64,000 bases of DNA, from positions 1-64,000 of the forward strand of contig NZ_JAFCKT010000006.1 of assembly GCF_018129985.1 (NCBI RefSeq). The letters run 5' to 3'. The DNA is from Bradyrhizobium sp. SZCCT0148. Its GTDB lineage: Bacteria; Pseudomonadota; Alphaproteobacteria; Rhizobiales; Xanthobacteraceae. Every line of letters begins with the position of its first letter. The first letter of the stretch is position 1. The translations under genes and the position numbers were made by a program. The notes below the pieces were generated by a model. The model had not been told where the DNA came from. It saw only the letters and a list, made by a program, of their open reading frames with translations, and did not search any database. Shown in pieces: positions 16,694-24,742 of the stretch.

Positions 16694-17767
16694 ATGGCCG
16701 ACTATCGCACCATCAAGGCAGAACCGCTCACCAACGTCATCCGCGCCATCGTCAAGGCCGGCGGCTCATCGGACCGCGAAGCCGAGCTGGTGTCCAGCAA
16801 TCTGGTCGAAGCCAACCTCAAGGGCCACGACTCCCACGGCGTCGGCATGATTCCGCGCTATGTCCAGAGCGTCACCAACGGCGGCCTCGCTGTGAACGCG
16901 CACGTCAAGATCGTACTCGACACCGGACCGCTGCTCACGCTTGACGGCCTCACAGGCTACGGCCAGGTGATCGGCCACGAGGCGATGGAGTTGGCGGCCG
17001 AGCGCGCCAAGAAAAACGGCGTGTGCCTGGTCGGCCTCTCCAACTCGCACCATATCGGCCGCATCGGCCACTGGGCCGAGCAGTGCATCGACCACGGGCT
17101 GGTCTCGATCCATTTCGTCAACGTCATCTCGCGACCGATCGTGGCGCCATGGGGCGGCAGCGATGCGCGCCACGGCACCAACCCGTTCTGCGTCGGCATT
17201 CCGCGCAGCGGCAAGGACCCGATCGTGCTCGACTTCGCCACCAGCAGGATCGCGCAAGGAAAGACCCGCGTCGCCCACAACAAGGGCGTCGAACTGGAGC
17301 CGGGCACCATCATCGACAACGAAGGCAAGCCCACCGTCAATCCGCGCTACACCGTGATCCCACCGCACGGCGCCATCCTGCCGTTCGGGGAGCACAAGGG
17401 CTCGGGGCTCGCGCTGGTGTGCGAAATCCTCGGCGGCGCACTCTCCGGCGGGCAGGTGGTCAAGGGCCCGTCCGACGGCAAGCACAACGTCCTCAACGGC
17501 ATGCTCTCGATCGTGATCGACCCCGGCAAGCTCGGCACCGGCGAGAACCTCGCCCGTGAAGTCGAGAGCTTCGTCGCCTGGCACACCGGCTCGCCGCCGG
17601 CCGCCGGCGTCGACAAGGTCAAGATCGCCGGCGAGCCCGAGCGCGAGACCAAGAAGAAGCGCCTGGCTCAGGGCATCCCGGTCGATCCGACCACCTGGCA
17701 GGAGATCATCGAGGCCGGGACGAAATTCGGGCTGGATCAGGCGGCGATTGAGAAGATCGCGGGCTGA
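16694..17767 (+). CDS. Ldh2-family dehydrogenase (malate/L-lactate/ureidoglycolate dehydrogenase-like)
   Basis: 357 residues from the ATG at 16694, two bases after the preceding stop; an apparent longer frame upstream only shadows that gene. It belongs to the Ldh_2/MDH2 fold, unrelated to classic LDH, with the conserved GHDSHGVGMIPRYV near 44-57, HGTNPFCVGIP, and FGEHKGSGLALV. The family includes malate, sulfolactate, 2,3-diketogulonate and ureidoglycolate (AllD) dehydrogenases. Next to an AllC-like hydrolase, ureidoglycolate dehydrogenase is one possibility, but sequence alone does not settle it. Confidence 0.88.
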   Translation: MADYRTIKAEPLTNVIRAIVKAGGSSDREAELVSSNLVEANLKGHDSHGVGMIPRYVQSVTNGGLAVNAHVKIVLDTGPLLTLDGLTGYGQVIGHEAMELAAERAKKNGVCLVGLSNSHHIGRIGHWAEQCIDHGLVSIHFVNVISRPIVAPWGGSDARHGTNPFCVGIPRSGKDPIVLDFATSRIAQGKTRVAHNKGVELEPGTIIDNEGKPTVNPRYTVIPPHGAILPFGEHKGSGLALVCEILGGALSGGQVVKGPSDGKHNVLNGMLSIVIDPGKLGTGENLAREVESFVAWHTGSPPAAGVDKVKIAGEPERETKKKRLAQGIPVDPTTWQEIIEAGTKFGLDQAAIEKIAG

Positions 17768-17933
17768 TTGAGAGCAGCAAGCCGCTCACAGCGTGAGGCC
17801 AACCTCATGCGCAATGGCGCAAGGAGGGCTGGACCAGGGCGAATCGTCGCCATGTCCGCGGTCCAGATTGAACCGACCTGCGTTGTCGTCCGACAATGCG
17901 GATATTCCGGCTCACATCCGCCCCGAGGTTCAC

Positions 17934-18575
17934 ATGCTCTCCCGTCTCGCAAAGTTCATGTCCGGCTCGGGCCGGACATCACACGCGGCCGAGTTCTACC
18001 GGCATCGGCTTGCCGTCTATCAAAGTGAGCTGGACGAACCCGAATACAGCTTCACCGACACCGCGGAGCGCCGCATCGACATCCACGCCTTTGGCCGCGA
18101 CTTCGTGCCGGCGTGTGAAGAGGGTTCTGACGAAGGCTATGTGCTGCTGACCAACGGCATGAGCCAGACGCGGATGCCGGGGGTGCATGGCGAGGCGAAG
18201 CCGCGCGCCGAGCTGATGTGGTACGTCCGCGAGCCGACGGAGGAGTTCCGCGCCAATCTGCGCTGGCTCGCCAATCTGCCGTTCATCGACACCACCTGGT
18301 TCGGCTTTGGCCATCGCGTCGCGTCGCCATGGCCGCCGGTTGCCGGAACGGATTTCCAGACGTTCCTGTTTCTCACGCCGATCATCGGCCCCGACAAACA
18401 GATCGCCGAGGCTCTGGAGATCGCAGGCGATCCCGTTGAGATATTGACCGTGAACCTGATCTCGCATGAGGAGCTCGGGCTCATCAAGTCCAGCGGGCTC
18501 GATACGTTTCTCGACCTGCTTGACGAAAACGATTATCCGCCGATCTTCGATCCGGCTCGGAAATCGTACGTGTAG
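17934..18575 (+). CDS. Suppressor-of-fused (SUFU) domain protein
   Basis: 213 residues from the ATG at 17934 (start MLSRLAKFMSG); the frame is open further upstream but without family similarity. The sequence EELMWYV-like strand region (AELMWYVREPTEEF) and the downstream WFGFGHRV and FLTPIIGPD segments fit the bacterial SUFU-like family. Bacterial members are soluble and often linked to toxin immunity or have no known role. No toxin gene is adjacent, so function here is unknown. A 166-base gap separates it from the dehydrogenase operon. Confidence 0.75.
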   Translation: MLSRLAKFMSGSGRTSHAAEFYRHRLAVYQSELDEPEYSFTDTAERRIDIHAFGRDFVPACEEGSDEGYVLLTNGMSQTRMPGVHGEAKPRAELMWYVREPTEEFRANLRWLANLPFIDTTWFGFGHRVASPWPPVAGTDFQTFLFLTPIIGPDKQIAEALEIAGDPVEILTVNLISHEELGLIKSSGLDTFLDLLDENDYPPIFDPARKSYV

Positions 18576-18626
18576 TCGCACCGCGGCCCTCCCCTTCTTC
18601 CCTCGAGAGAGAAGGTCGCGCGAAGC

Positions 18627-18653
18627 CACCCTCTCCCACGAGGGGAGAGGGTG
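18627..18653. terminator. 11-bp perfect hairpin between convergent genes
   Basis: CACCCTCTCCC and GGGAGAGGGTG are perfectly complementary around a 5-base loop. The hairpin lies between the convergent SUFU-domain and tartrate dehydrogenase genes, ten bases before the latter's stop. No T-run is present. The CTCTCCC/GGGAGAG motif is also a common intergenic repeat in rhizobia. Confidence 0.5.
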
Positions 18654-18662
18654 AAGAGTACC

Positions 18663-19736
18663 TCAATCCACCATGTCCGCGACGGCCTTGCCGCAGGCCG
18701 TCGTGTCCGCGTTGCCGCCGAGGTCCTTGGTACGCAACGTACGCTCCGCCAGCGTGCGCTCAATCGCCTCGACGATCGATTTGCCGGCGACCTTCTCGCC
18801 GAGATGATCGAGCATCATCGCGCCCGACCAGATCGCACCGATCGGGTTGGCGATGCCCTGCCCCGCGATATCGGGCGCCGAACCGTGCACCGGCTCGAAC
18901 ACCGAGGGGAAGTCACCCTCGGGATTGATATTGCCCGACGGCGCGATACCGATCGTGCCGGTGCAGGCCGGACCGAGGTCGGAAAGGATGTCGCCGAACA
19001 GATTAGAGCCGACCACGACGTCGAACCAATCCGGATGCAGCACGAAGTTCGCGGTCAGGATGTCGATGTGGTACTTGTCCCACTTCACGCCGGGAAACTT
19101 CTTGGCCATGGCCTCCACGCGCTCGTCCCAATAGGGCATGGTGATGGAGATGCCGTTGGACTTGGTCGCGGACGTCAGGTGCTTCTTCGGCCGCGACTGG
19201 GCGAGCTCGAAGGCGAACTTCAGGATACGGTCGACGCCGGTGCGGGTCATTACCGTCTGCTGCGTCACGAACTCGCGGTCGGTGTCGGGGAACATACGGC
19301 CGCCGACGGAGGAATATTCACCTTCGGTGTTCTCGCGCACCACCCAGAAATCGATGTCGCCAGGCTTGCGGTTGGCCAGGGGACACGGCACGCCCGGCAT
19401 CAGCCGCACCGGGCGGAGGTTCACGTACTGGTCGAACTCGCGGCGAAACTTGATCAGCGAGCCCCACAGCGAGATGTGATCGGGAATCTTGGCCGGCCAG
19501 CCGACCGCGCCGAAATAGATCGCGTCATGCTTGCCGATCTTCTCCTTCCAATCGTCCGGCATCATCTGGCCATGCTTCTCGTAATAGTCCCAGGACGAGA
19601 AGTCGAAATGATCGAAATGCAGGGAGACCCCATGCTTCTTCGCCGCCGTCTCCAGAACGCGCAGGCCCTCCGGCATCACTTCCTTGCCGATGCCGTCGCC
19701 GGGAATGACCGCAATCCGGTATTGTTTCTTGCTCAT
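18663..19736 (-). CDS. ttuC: Tartrate dehydrogenase/decarboxylase family
   Basis: 357-residue NAD- and divalent-metal-dependent dehydrogenase of the isocitrate/isopropylmalate dehydrogenase superfamily. It carries IAVIPGDGIGKEVMPEG at the N terminus, VRENTEGEYSSVGG, and the metal/NAD region SDLGPACTGTIGIAPSGNI followed by FEPVHGSAPDIAGQG. These features and length match tartrate dehydrogenase, which oxidises tartrate or D-malate. The ATG at 19736 follows the divergent regulatory gap; an upstream extension of the frame runs into that gap. With the Otn module it adds C4 sugar/dicarboxylic acid use. Confidence 0.88.
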   Translation of the reverse strand: MSKKQYRIAVIPGDGIGKEVMPEGLRVLETAAKKHGVSLHFDHFDFSSWDYYEKHGQMMPDDWKEKIGKHDAIYFGAVGWPAKIPDHISLWGSLIKFRREFDQYVNLRPVRLMPGVPCPLANRKPGDIDFWVVRENTEGEYSSVGGRMFPDTDREFVTQQTVMTRTGVDRILKFAFELAQSRPKKHLTSATKSNGISITMPYWDERVEAMAKKFPGVKWDKYHIDILTANFVLHPDWFDVVVGSNLFGDILSDLGPACTGTIGIAPSGNINPEGDFPSVFEPVHGSAPDIAGQGIANPIGAIWSGAMMLDHLGEKVAGKSIVEAIERTLAERTLRTKDLGGNADTTACGKAVADMVD

Positions 19737-19780
19737 CGAGAACGTCCTTGGTTGGTCCGGCAGCCGCCGCCTTTTTGACC

Positions 19781-19829
19781 GCACTGCAATGGACCAAACG
19801 CTGCGGCAGTGCAACGCTGCACTGCAATG
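19781..19829. promoter_or_regulatory. Repeated GCACTGCA elements in the ttuC/SDR divergent gap
   Basis: GCACTGCAATG occurs twice in direct orientation (19781-19791 and 19819-19829). The second overlaps a perfect palindrome GCAGTGCA-ACGC-TGCACTGC at 19806-19825. TTGGTCC and GGACCAA flank the left part as a further inverted pair. Such a cluster between divergent genes fits an operator region for both tartrate dehydrogenase and the SDR gene. The regulator is not identified. Confidence 0.5.
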
Positions 19830-19892
19830 TTGACCGTGGCGCGGCCAAGCGCCTACTGATTTCATTCAGTTCCCGACCCAGCGAGTAACCTC

Positions 19893-20669
19893 ATGGATCT
19901 GCATCTGCGTGGCAAGCGCGTCCTGATCACGGGCGCGTCCAAGGGCATTGGCGCCGCCGCCGCCGAAGCGTTTGCCGAGGAGGGCGCAAACCTCCTGCTC
20001 GCCGCGCGCAGCGGCGATCAGCTCAAGGCGCTGGCGGATCGCCTGCGCTCCGCGCACCAGATCGATGCCACGACCAGCGTCGTGGACCTGCGCAAGCCCG
20101 AGGATCTGGCGCGGCTCGCCGGCGAAGCCGCCGACATCGACGTGCTCGTCAACAATGCCGGCGACATCCCCGGCGGCTCGATCGACAAGATCGACGAGGC
20201 GACCTGGCGGCACGCCTGGGATTTGAAAGTGTTCGGCTACATCAACCTGACGCGGCAGATCTACGCGCAGATGAAGGCCAAGGGCGGCGGCGTCATCGTC
20301 AACGACATCGGGGCGGCCGGCGAGAAGTTTGACGCCAACTACATCTGCGGCAGCGCCGGCAATGCCGCGCTGATGGCCTTCACCCGTGCGCTCGGAGGAA
20401 AAAGTCTCGCCGACAACATCCGCGTCGTCGGCATCAATCCCGGCCCCGTCGGGACCGACCGCCACGTCACCCTGCTCAAGACGCGCGCGAAACACCAGTT
20501 CGGCGACGAGAGCCGCTACAAGGAATTCCAAAAAAGCCTGCCGCTCGGTCGCCCCGCGCACGCACGCGAGATCGGCGACCTCATGGCATTCCTGGCCTCG
20601 GACCGCGCCGGATATACGTCGGGGGTGATCTACACGGTCGACGGCGGCATCAGCGCAGGCTGGGGTTAG
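19893..20669 (+). CDS. Short-chain dehydrogenase/reductase family, catalytic residues replaced
   Basis: 258-residue Rossmann-fold SDR with an intact cofactor motif GASKGIG (residues 14-20) and NNAG at 87-90. The normal YxxxK catalytic motif is not found: by alignment to the usual YSASKAAL block the protein reads GSAGNAAL, placing Gly153 for Tyr and Asn157 for Lys, and the catalytic Ser region reads NDIGAAG. A Tyr occurs three residues earlier (Y150) but without a matching Lys. It may bind nucleotide without classic reductase activity. It is divergent from tartrate dehydrogenase. Confidence 0.88.
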   Translation: MDLHLRGKRVLITGASKGIGAAAAEAFAEEGANLLLAARSGDQLKALADRLRSAHQIDATTSVVDLRKPEDLARLAGEAADIDVLVNNAGDIPGGSIDKIDEATWRHAWDLKVFGYINLTRQIYAQMKAKGGGVIVNDIGAAGEKFDANYICGSAGNAALMAFTRALGGKSLADNIRVVGINPGPVGTDRHVTLLKTRAKHQFGDESRYKEFQKSLPLGRPAHAREIGDLMAFLASDRAGYTSGVIYTVDGGISAGWG

Positions 20670-20675
20670 ATTACC

Positions 20676-20755
20676 CGTCATTGCGAGCGCAGCGAAGCAA
20701 TTTGAAATGCCCCCGCGGCAACGGACTGGATTGCTTTGCGGCGCTCGCAATGACG
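20676..20755. repeat. Dispersed palindromic repeat, family A, copy 2
   Basis: Starts CGTCATTGCGAGCG and ends GCTCGCAATGACG, with inner arms GAAGCAA and TTGCTTTG-like. It lies between the SDR gene and the amidase gene and ends about 30 bases before the amidase start. Same family as 11121-11238. Confidence 0.8.
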
Positions 20756-20785
20756 AGACCTTTCGCAAGAGTAGGAGTAGAATAA

Positions 20786-22204
20786 TTGTCTCAAGACCTG
20801 ATCCGCGAAAATGCCTGCGCCGTCGTCGACAAGCTGCGATCCGGCGATGTCTCGCCGCTCGAACTGCTGGATATGCTTGAAAAGCGCATCAGTGAGGTCG
20901 ACGGCAAGGTCAATGCGCTGCCGACGCTGTGCTTCGATCGCGCGCGCGACAACGCCAAGGCGCTGATGCGGAAGCCCGCCGGCGCGCGGGGGCTGCTCGC
21001 TGGCCTTCCAGTGCCGATCAAGGACCTGACCGATGTTGCGGGCGTGTTGACCACGCAGGGCTCGCCAATCTTCAGGGATAACATCCCCGCGCAGTCCGAC
21101 CTGATGGTCGAAAATCTCGAAGCCAACGGCGCGATCGTCTACGCCAAATCCAACACGCCGGAATTCGGCGCTGGCGCCAACACCTTCAACGAGGTGTTCG
21201 GCGCGACGCTCAACCCCTGGGATACTTTGAAGTCCGCGGCGGGCTCTTCCGGAGGCGCCGCGGTAGCCCTGGCCACCGGCATGGCCTGGCTGGCGCAGGG
21301 CTCCGACATGGGCGGCAGTCTGCGCAGCCCCGCAGCTTTCTGCGGCGTCGTCGGCATGCGCCCGAGCATAGGCCGCGTCGCACATACCCCGAAATCCGGC
21401 ATCGATCGCAATCTCGGCGTGGTTGGTCCAATGGCCCGCAACGTCGAGGATCTCGCGCTGCTGCTGGACGCCATGAGCGGCGACTACGCGGACGATCCGC
21501 TATCGTTGCCGACGCCGACGACTTCGTTCCTGTCGGCGGCTCAATCCGGCAAAAAGCCGAAGCGCATCGCCTATTCGTCCGATCTCGGCATCACACCTGT
21601 CGATCCCGAGGTGAAGGCGATCACGCGCAAGGCGGCGGAACGCCTTGCCGAGGCCGGCGCCATCGTCGAGGAGGCGCATCCGGACTGGCGCGAGGCGCAT
21701 GAATGCTTCCACGTTCTGCGCGCCTTCGATTTCGCGATCACCAAGGCCAATCTGCTACGCACCAAGCGCGACCTGCTCAAGCCTGAGGTGATCTGGAACA
21801 TCGAGGAGGGCCTCAAGCTGACGGTCGAGCAGCTCGCTCGCGCCGAGGCCCAGCGCGTCGGCATGACCGCACGAGCGGTCGAGTTCTTCAAGACCTACGA
21901 TTTGCTGCTGACGCCGACCACGATCGTGCCCCCCTTCCCGATCGAGCACCGCTATGTCGCCGAATGCGCAGGCAAGAGATTTGACAATTACGTCGAGTGG
22001 CTCGGCATCGTCTACGCGATCACGCTGGCATGCTGCCCCTCGCTGTCGCTGCCATGCGGCTTCACGGCCTCGGGCCTGCCCGTCGGGGTCCAGGTCGTCG
22101 GCGCACCGCGTGCGGACGCCCAGGTGATTGCCGGGGCGAAAGTGCTGGAGGATATTCTGGGCGTGCGTGGGACGACGCCGATCGATCCGAAGGTGAAGAA
22201 GTAG
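20786..22204 (+). CDS. Amidase (amidase-signature family), TTG start
   Basis: 472-residue cytoplasmic amidase. The Ser-cisSer-Lys triad is visible: Lys79 in VPIKDLTDV, the cis-Ser in AGSSGG (S154/S155), and Ser178 in GSDMGGSLR. The start is TTG at 20786 with AGGAG about eight bases upstream; no better ATG is near. Family members hydrolyse aliphatic, aryl or peptide-like amides, and the substrate here cannot be named. It stands between two repeats and may be its own transcription unit. Confidence 0.92.
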   Translation: MSQDLIRENACAVVDKLRSGDVSPLELLDMLEKRISEVDGKVNALPTLCFDRARDNAKALMRKPAGARGLLAGLPVPIKDLTDVAGVLTTQGSPIFRDNIPAQSDLMVENLEANGAIVYAKSNTPEFGAGANTFNEVFGATLNPWDTLKSAAGSSGGAAVALATGMAWLAQGSDMGGSLRSPAAFCGVVGMRPSIGRVAHTPKSGIDRNLGVVGPMARNVEDLALLLDAMSGDYADDPLSLPTPTTSFLSAAQSGKKPKRIAYSSDLGITPVDPEVKAITRKAAERLAEAGAIVEEAHPDWREAHECFHVLRAFDFAITKANLLRTKRDLLKPEVIWNIEEGLKLTVEQLARAEAQRVGMTARAVEFFKTYDLLLTPTTIVPPFPIEHRYVAECAGKRFDNYVEWLGIVYAITLACCPSLSLPCGFTASGLPVGVQVVGAPRADAQVIAGAKVLEDILGVRGTTPIDPKVKK

Positions 22205-22212
22205 CCCACTCG

Positions 22213-22352
22213 CGTGCCCCGGGACGCAGCGCAGCGCCTCTTCGGCGGTACGCTGCAGAACCGGGGCCCGTGCCCCCACGACGTCCCGCGCATCTCTGGG
22301 TCCCGGCTTTGCGGCGCAGCGCTTGCGCGCTGCACCTTGTCCGGGGAACGAG
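22213..22352. repeat. Dispersed GC-rich repeat, family B, copy 1
   Basis: Begins CGTGCCCCGGGACGCAGCGC and ends TCCGGGGAACGAG, with complementary ends and inner CGC/GCG-rich arms. It fills the gap between the convergent amidase and permease genes. A second copy is at 28000-28135. No T-run follows, but the structure could stop transcription from both sides. Confidence 0.7.
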
Positions 22353-22356
22353 TGCC

Positions 22357-23463
22357 TCACCTTCCGCCTGTCGCCTCGAGACTCCGGCTATACCGCGACA
22401 TCGCAAAGCAGAAGACAAAATAGATCGCGGCAACGAAGATATAGACCTCGACCGAGAACTGCTGCCAGGCGGGATCGATAATCGCGGTCTTGGCCGTCGT
22501 CAGCAGATCGAAGATTCCGATGATGAGGACGAGGCTGGTGTCCTTGAAGAAGGCGATGAAGGTGTTGACCAGCGGCGGGATGACATGGCGAATCGCTTGC
22601 GGGAGCACGATCAGCCGGTGCTTGCGCCAGTAGGACAGCCCGAGCGCGTCGGCCGCTTCATATTGCCCGCGCGGCACCGCCTGGAGACCGCCGCGGATGA
22701 CCTCGGCGAGGTAGGCGCCCGCGAACAGGATGATCGCGATCTGGGCGCGCAAGAGCTTGTCGATGTTGAATCCAGCGGGCATGAACAACGGAAACATCAC
22801 GCTCGCCATGAACAAAAGGCTCACCAGCGGCACGCCACGGATCAGTTCGACATAGAGCACGCTGAGCGAGCGGATCGCCGGCAGCTTCGAGCGCCGGCCC
22901 AGCGCGACGAGGATGCCGAGCGGAAAGCCGAATGCGAGACCGAACGTCGCCAGGATCAGCGTCACTGGCAAACCGCCCCAGCGATCCTGCGAGACGAAGG
23001 AGAGCCCGAGCACGCCGCCCCACATCAGCACGCTGATCAGCGCGAGCGCGCCGATCCAGAGATAGATGAGTTCGCGCCGCCAGAAGGCGCGACGAGTCGA
23101 GAGAAAATACAGCGCGACGAACAGCACCACCGACAGTGCCGGGCGCCACTGCTCGTCGAACGGATAGGTGCCGAACAGGATGAAGCGGTACTTTTCGGGA
23201 ATGATCGCCCAACAGGCGCCGAGGCCGCGCACCGCGCGGCAGGCGCTGGAATCGTTCGCGGGCGTCAGCCACACGGCATTGGCGATGCCCCACAGCACGA
23301 AGCTGAAAATGCCCTTGGCGAGCACCGCCAGCAGTACGATCGATAGAATGCCGTTCGGGATCGACGAGAACAGATTGGTGCGCAGCCAGCGCAGCACCGG
23401 GTTGCCGATCTGCGGACGGCGGGCGGCGCGCGGCGCGTCCGGGATATCGGCGATCACAGTCAT
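22357..23463 (-). CDS. aapM: Polar amino-acid ABC transporter permease (AapM-like)
   Basis: 368-residue inner-membrane permease of the His/Glu/Gln (HAAT-independent) class. Several N-terminal helices are followed by the permease core with EVIRGGLQAVPRGQYEAADALGL, the conserved EAA loop contacting the ATPase. Long AapM/BztC-type permeases are characteristic of alphaproteobacterial general L-amino-acid systems. It starts two bases after the AapQ-like stop. No ATPase gene (aapP) follows within the window; the next sequence is a repeat and a convergent gene. Confidence 0.88.
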   Translation of the reverse strand: MTVIADIPDAPRAARRPQIGNPVLRWLRTNLFSSIPNGILSIVLLAVLAKGIFSFVLWGIANAVWLTPANDSSACRAVRGLGACWAIIPEKYRFILFGTYPFDEQWRPALSVVLFVALYFLSTRRAFWRRELIYLWIGALALISVLMWGGVLGLSFVSQDRWGGLPVTLILATFGLAFGFPLGILVALGRRSKLPAIRSLSVLYVELIRGVPLVSLLFMASVMFPLFMPAGFNIDKLLRAQIAIILFAGAYLAEVIRGGLQAVPRGQYEAADALGLSYWRKHRLIVLPQAIRHVIPPLVNTFIAFFKDTSLVLIIGIFDLLTTAKTAIIDPAWQQFSVEVYIFVAAIYFVFCFAMSRYSRSLEATGGR

Positions 23464-23465
23464 GC

Positions 23466-24653
23466 TCAGCGCTCCACCAGCGCTATGCGCGAATTGTACC
23501 AGTTCATGAAGAAGCTGATGGACAGGCTGATGCTCAAGAACACCGCCATGATCAGCGCGATGGCCTCGATCGCCTGCCCGGTCTGGTTCAGCGTGGTGTT
23601 GGCGATCGAGACCACGTCCTGGTAGCCGATCGCAACCGCAAGCGAGGAGTTCTTGGTCAGGTTGAGATATTGGCTGGTCATCGGCGGCACGATGACGCGC
23701 AACGCCTGCGGCAGGATGATCTGCCGCAGCATGAAGCTGCGGCGCAGGCCAAGCGCATTGGCGGCGTCCCACTGCCCGCGCGGCACGGACTGGATGCCGC
23801 TGCGCACGATCTCGGCAATGAAGGCCGAGGTGTAAGTGACGAGCGCGATCAGCAGCGCGAAATATTCCGGAGCGAGCGTCAGCCCGCCGACGAAGTTGAA
23901 GCCGCGCAGCTGCGGCCATTCGATCGTCCAGGAGACGCGAAGCAGAACGGATACCGCCACGGGCAATGCGAGGATGAAGCTCACCGCAAAGGGCCATACC
24001 GGCCGCAGCTTGCCGTCACGCATCTGCTGCGCGACCAGCCAGCGACGGATGAGGTAGACCACGGCAAGACCGAACGCCGCCGTGCCGAGCACCCAAAGCT
24101 GCGGGAGGCCAAGCGGAATTGCGGGCAGGATCAGGCCGCGATTGGACAGGAACACGCCGTCGACCGGCCGCCATGCCGCGCGCGCGGCCGGCAGCGCCTG
24201 CATCAGCACGTACCAGAACAGAAGCTGAAGCAGCAGCGGGATGTCCCGAAGCGTTTCGACATACACGGCGGCAAGGCGTGACAGCAGCCAGTTGGCCGAC
24301 AATCGCGAGATGCCGATCAGCGTGCCCAGGATGGTCGCGAGCACGATGCCGATCACGGCGACGCGCAAGGTGTTGCCGACGCCGACGACGAAGGCCCAGA
24401 GATAGGTGTCTCTTGGATTATAGGCGAGCAAACTGTCGGCGATGGGCATGCCGGCCTCACGGCCAAGGAAGGCAAAGCCGGTCGTGATGCGGCGCGCCGA
24501 GAGGTTCGTGACGGTGTTGGACCAGAGGAAACCGACAACGCCGGCAACGATCGTGATCACCAGCACCTGCCAGAACAGGCCCTTCAGCTCCCGGGGCCCC
24601 CATGCGCCGAAAAAACGGGAGCGCGGCGGCGGTCTCGGCGTGTCCGTGGTCAC
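23466..24653 (-). CDS. aapQ: Polar amino-acid ABC transporter permease (AapQ-like), GTG start
   Basis: 395-residue membrane permease paired with the next gene. It has an N-terminal helix, a long insertion typical of AapQ/BztB, and the core with EIVRSGIQSVPRGQWDAANALG and QYLNLTKNSSLA. The GTG at 24653 is preferred because the frame upstream of it would cross the operator region. It is divergent from the RpiR-type regulator gene. Function: transmembrane path for amino acids delivered by the AapJ-like binding protein encoded at 26978. Confidence 0.88.
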   Translation of the reverse strand: MTTDTPRPPPRSRFFGAWGPRELKGLFWQVLVITIVAGVVGFLWSNTVTNLSARRITTGFAFLGREAGMPIADSLLAYNPRDTYLWAFVVGVGNTLRVAVIGIVLATILGTLIGISRLSANWLLSRLAAVYVETLRDIPLLLQLLFWYVLMQALPAARAAWRPVDGVFLSNRGLILPAIPLGLPQLWVLGTAAFGLAVVYLIRRWLVAQQMRDGKLRPVWPFAVSFILALPVAVSVLLRVSWTIEWPQLRGFNFVGGLTLAPEYFALLIALVTYTSAFIAEIVRSGIQSVPRGQWDAANALGLRRSFMLRQIILPQALRVIVPPMTSQYLNLTKNSSLAVAIGYQDVVSIANTTLNQTGQAIEAIALIMAVFLSISLSISFFMNWYNSRIALVER

Positions 24654-24705
24654 AGCGCAAAAATCCTTCTCGAGAGGCGGCGATTTCCGGCGGCGGCACG
24701 TCAAC

Positions 24706-24734
24706 TGTTGCACCAATCCAAAAACCGTGCAACA
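24706..24734. promoter_or_regulatory. Candidate RpiR-family operator between aapQ and the regulator
   Basis: TGTTGCAC (24706-24713) and GTGCAACA (24727-24734) form a perfect 8-bp inverted repeat spaced by 13 bases, about two helical turns centre to centre. It lies 8 bases before the regulator start and about 50 bases before the permease start, so one bound protein could control both divergent units. Confidence 0.6.
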
Positions 24735-24742
24735 AATGTTTC

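Noticed and set aside
16694..17767. Firm naming of the Ldh2-type gene as malate or ureidoglycolate dehydrogenase
   Set aside because: The family has many substrates and no residue visible here decides between them.
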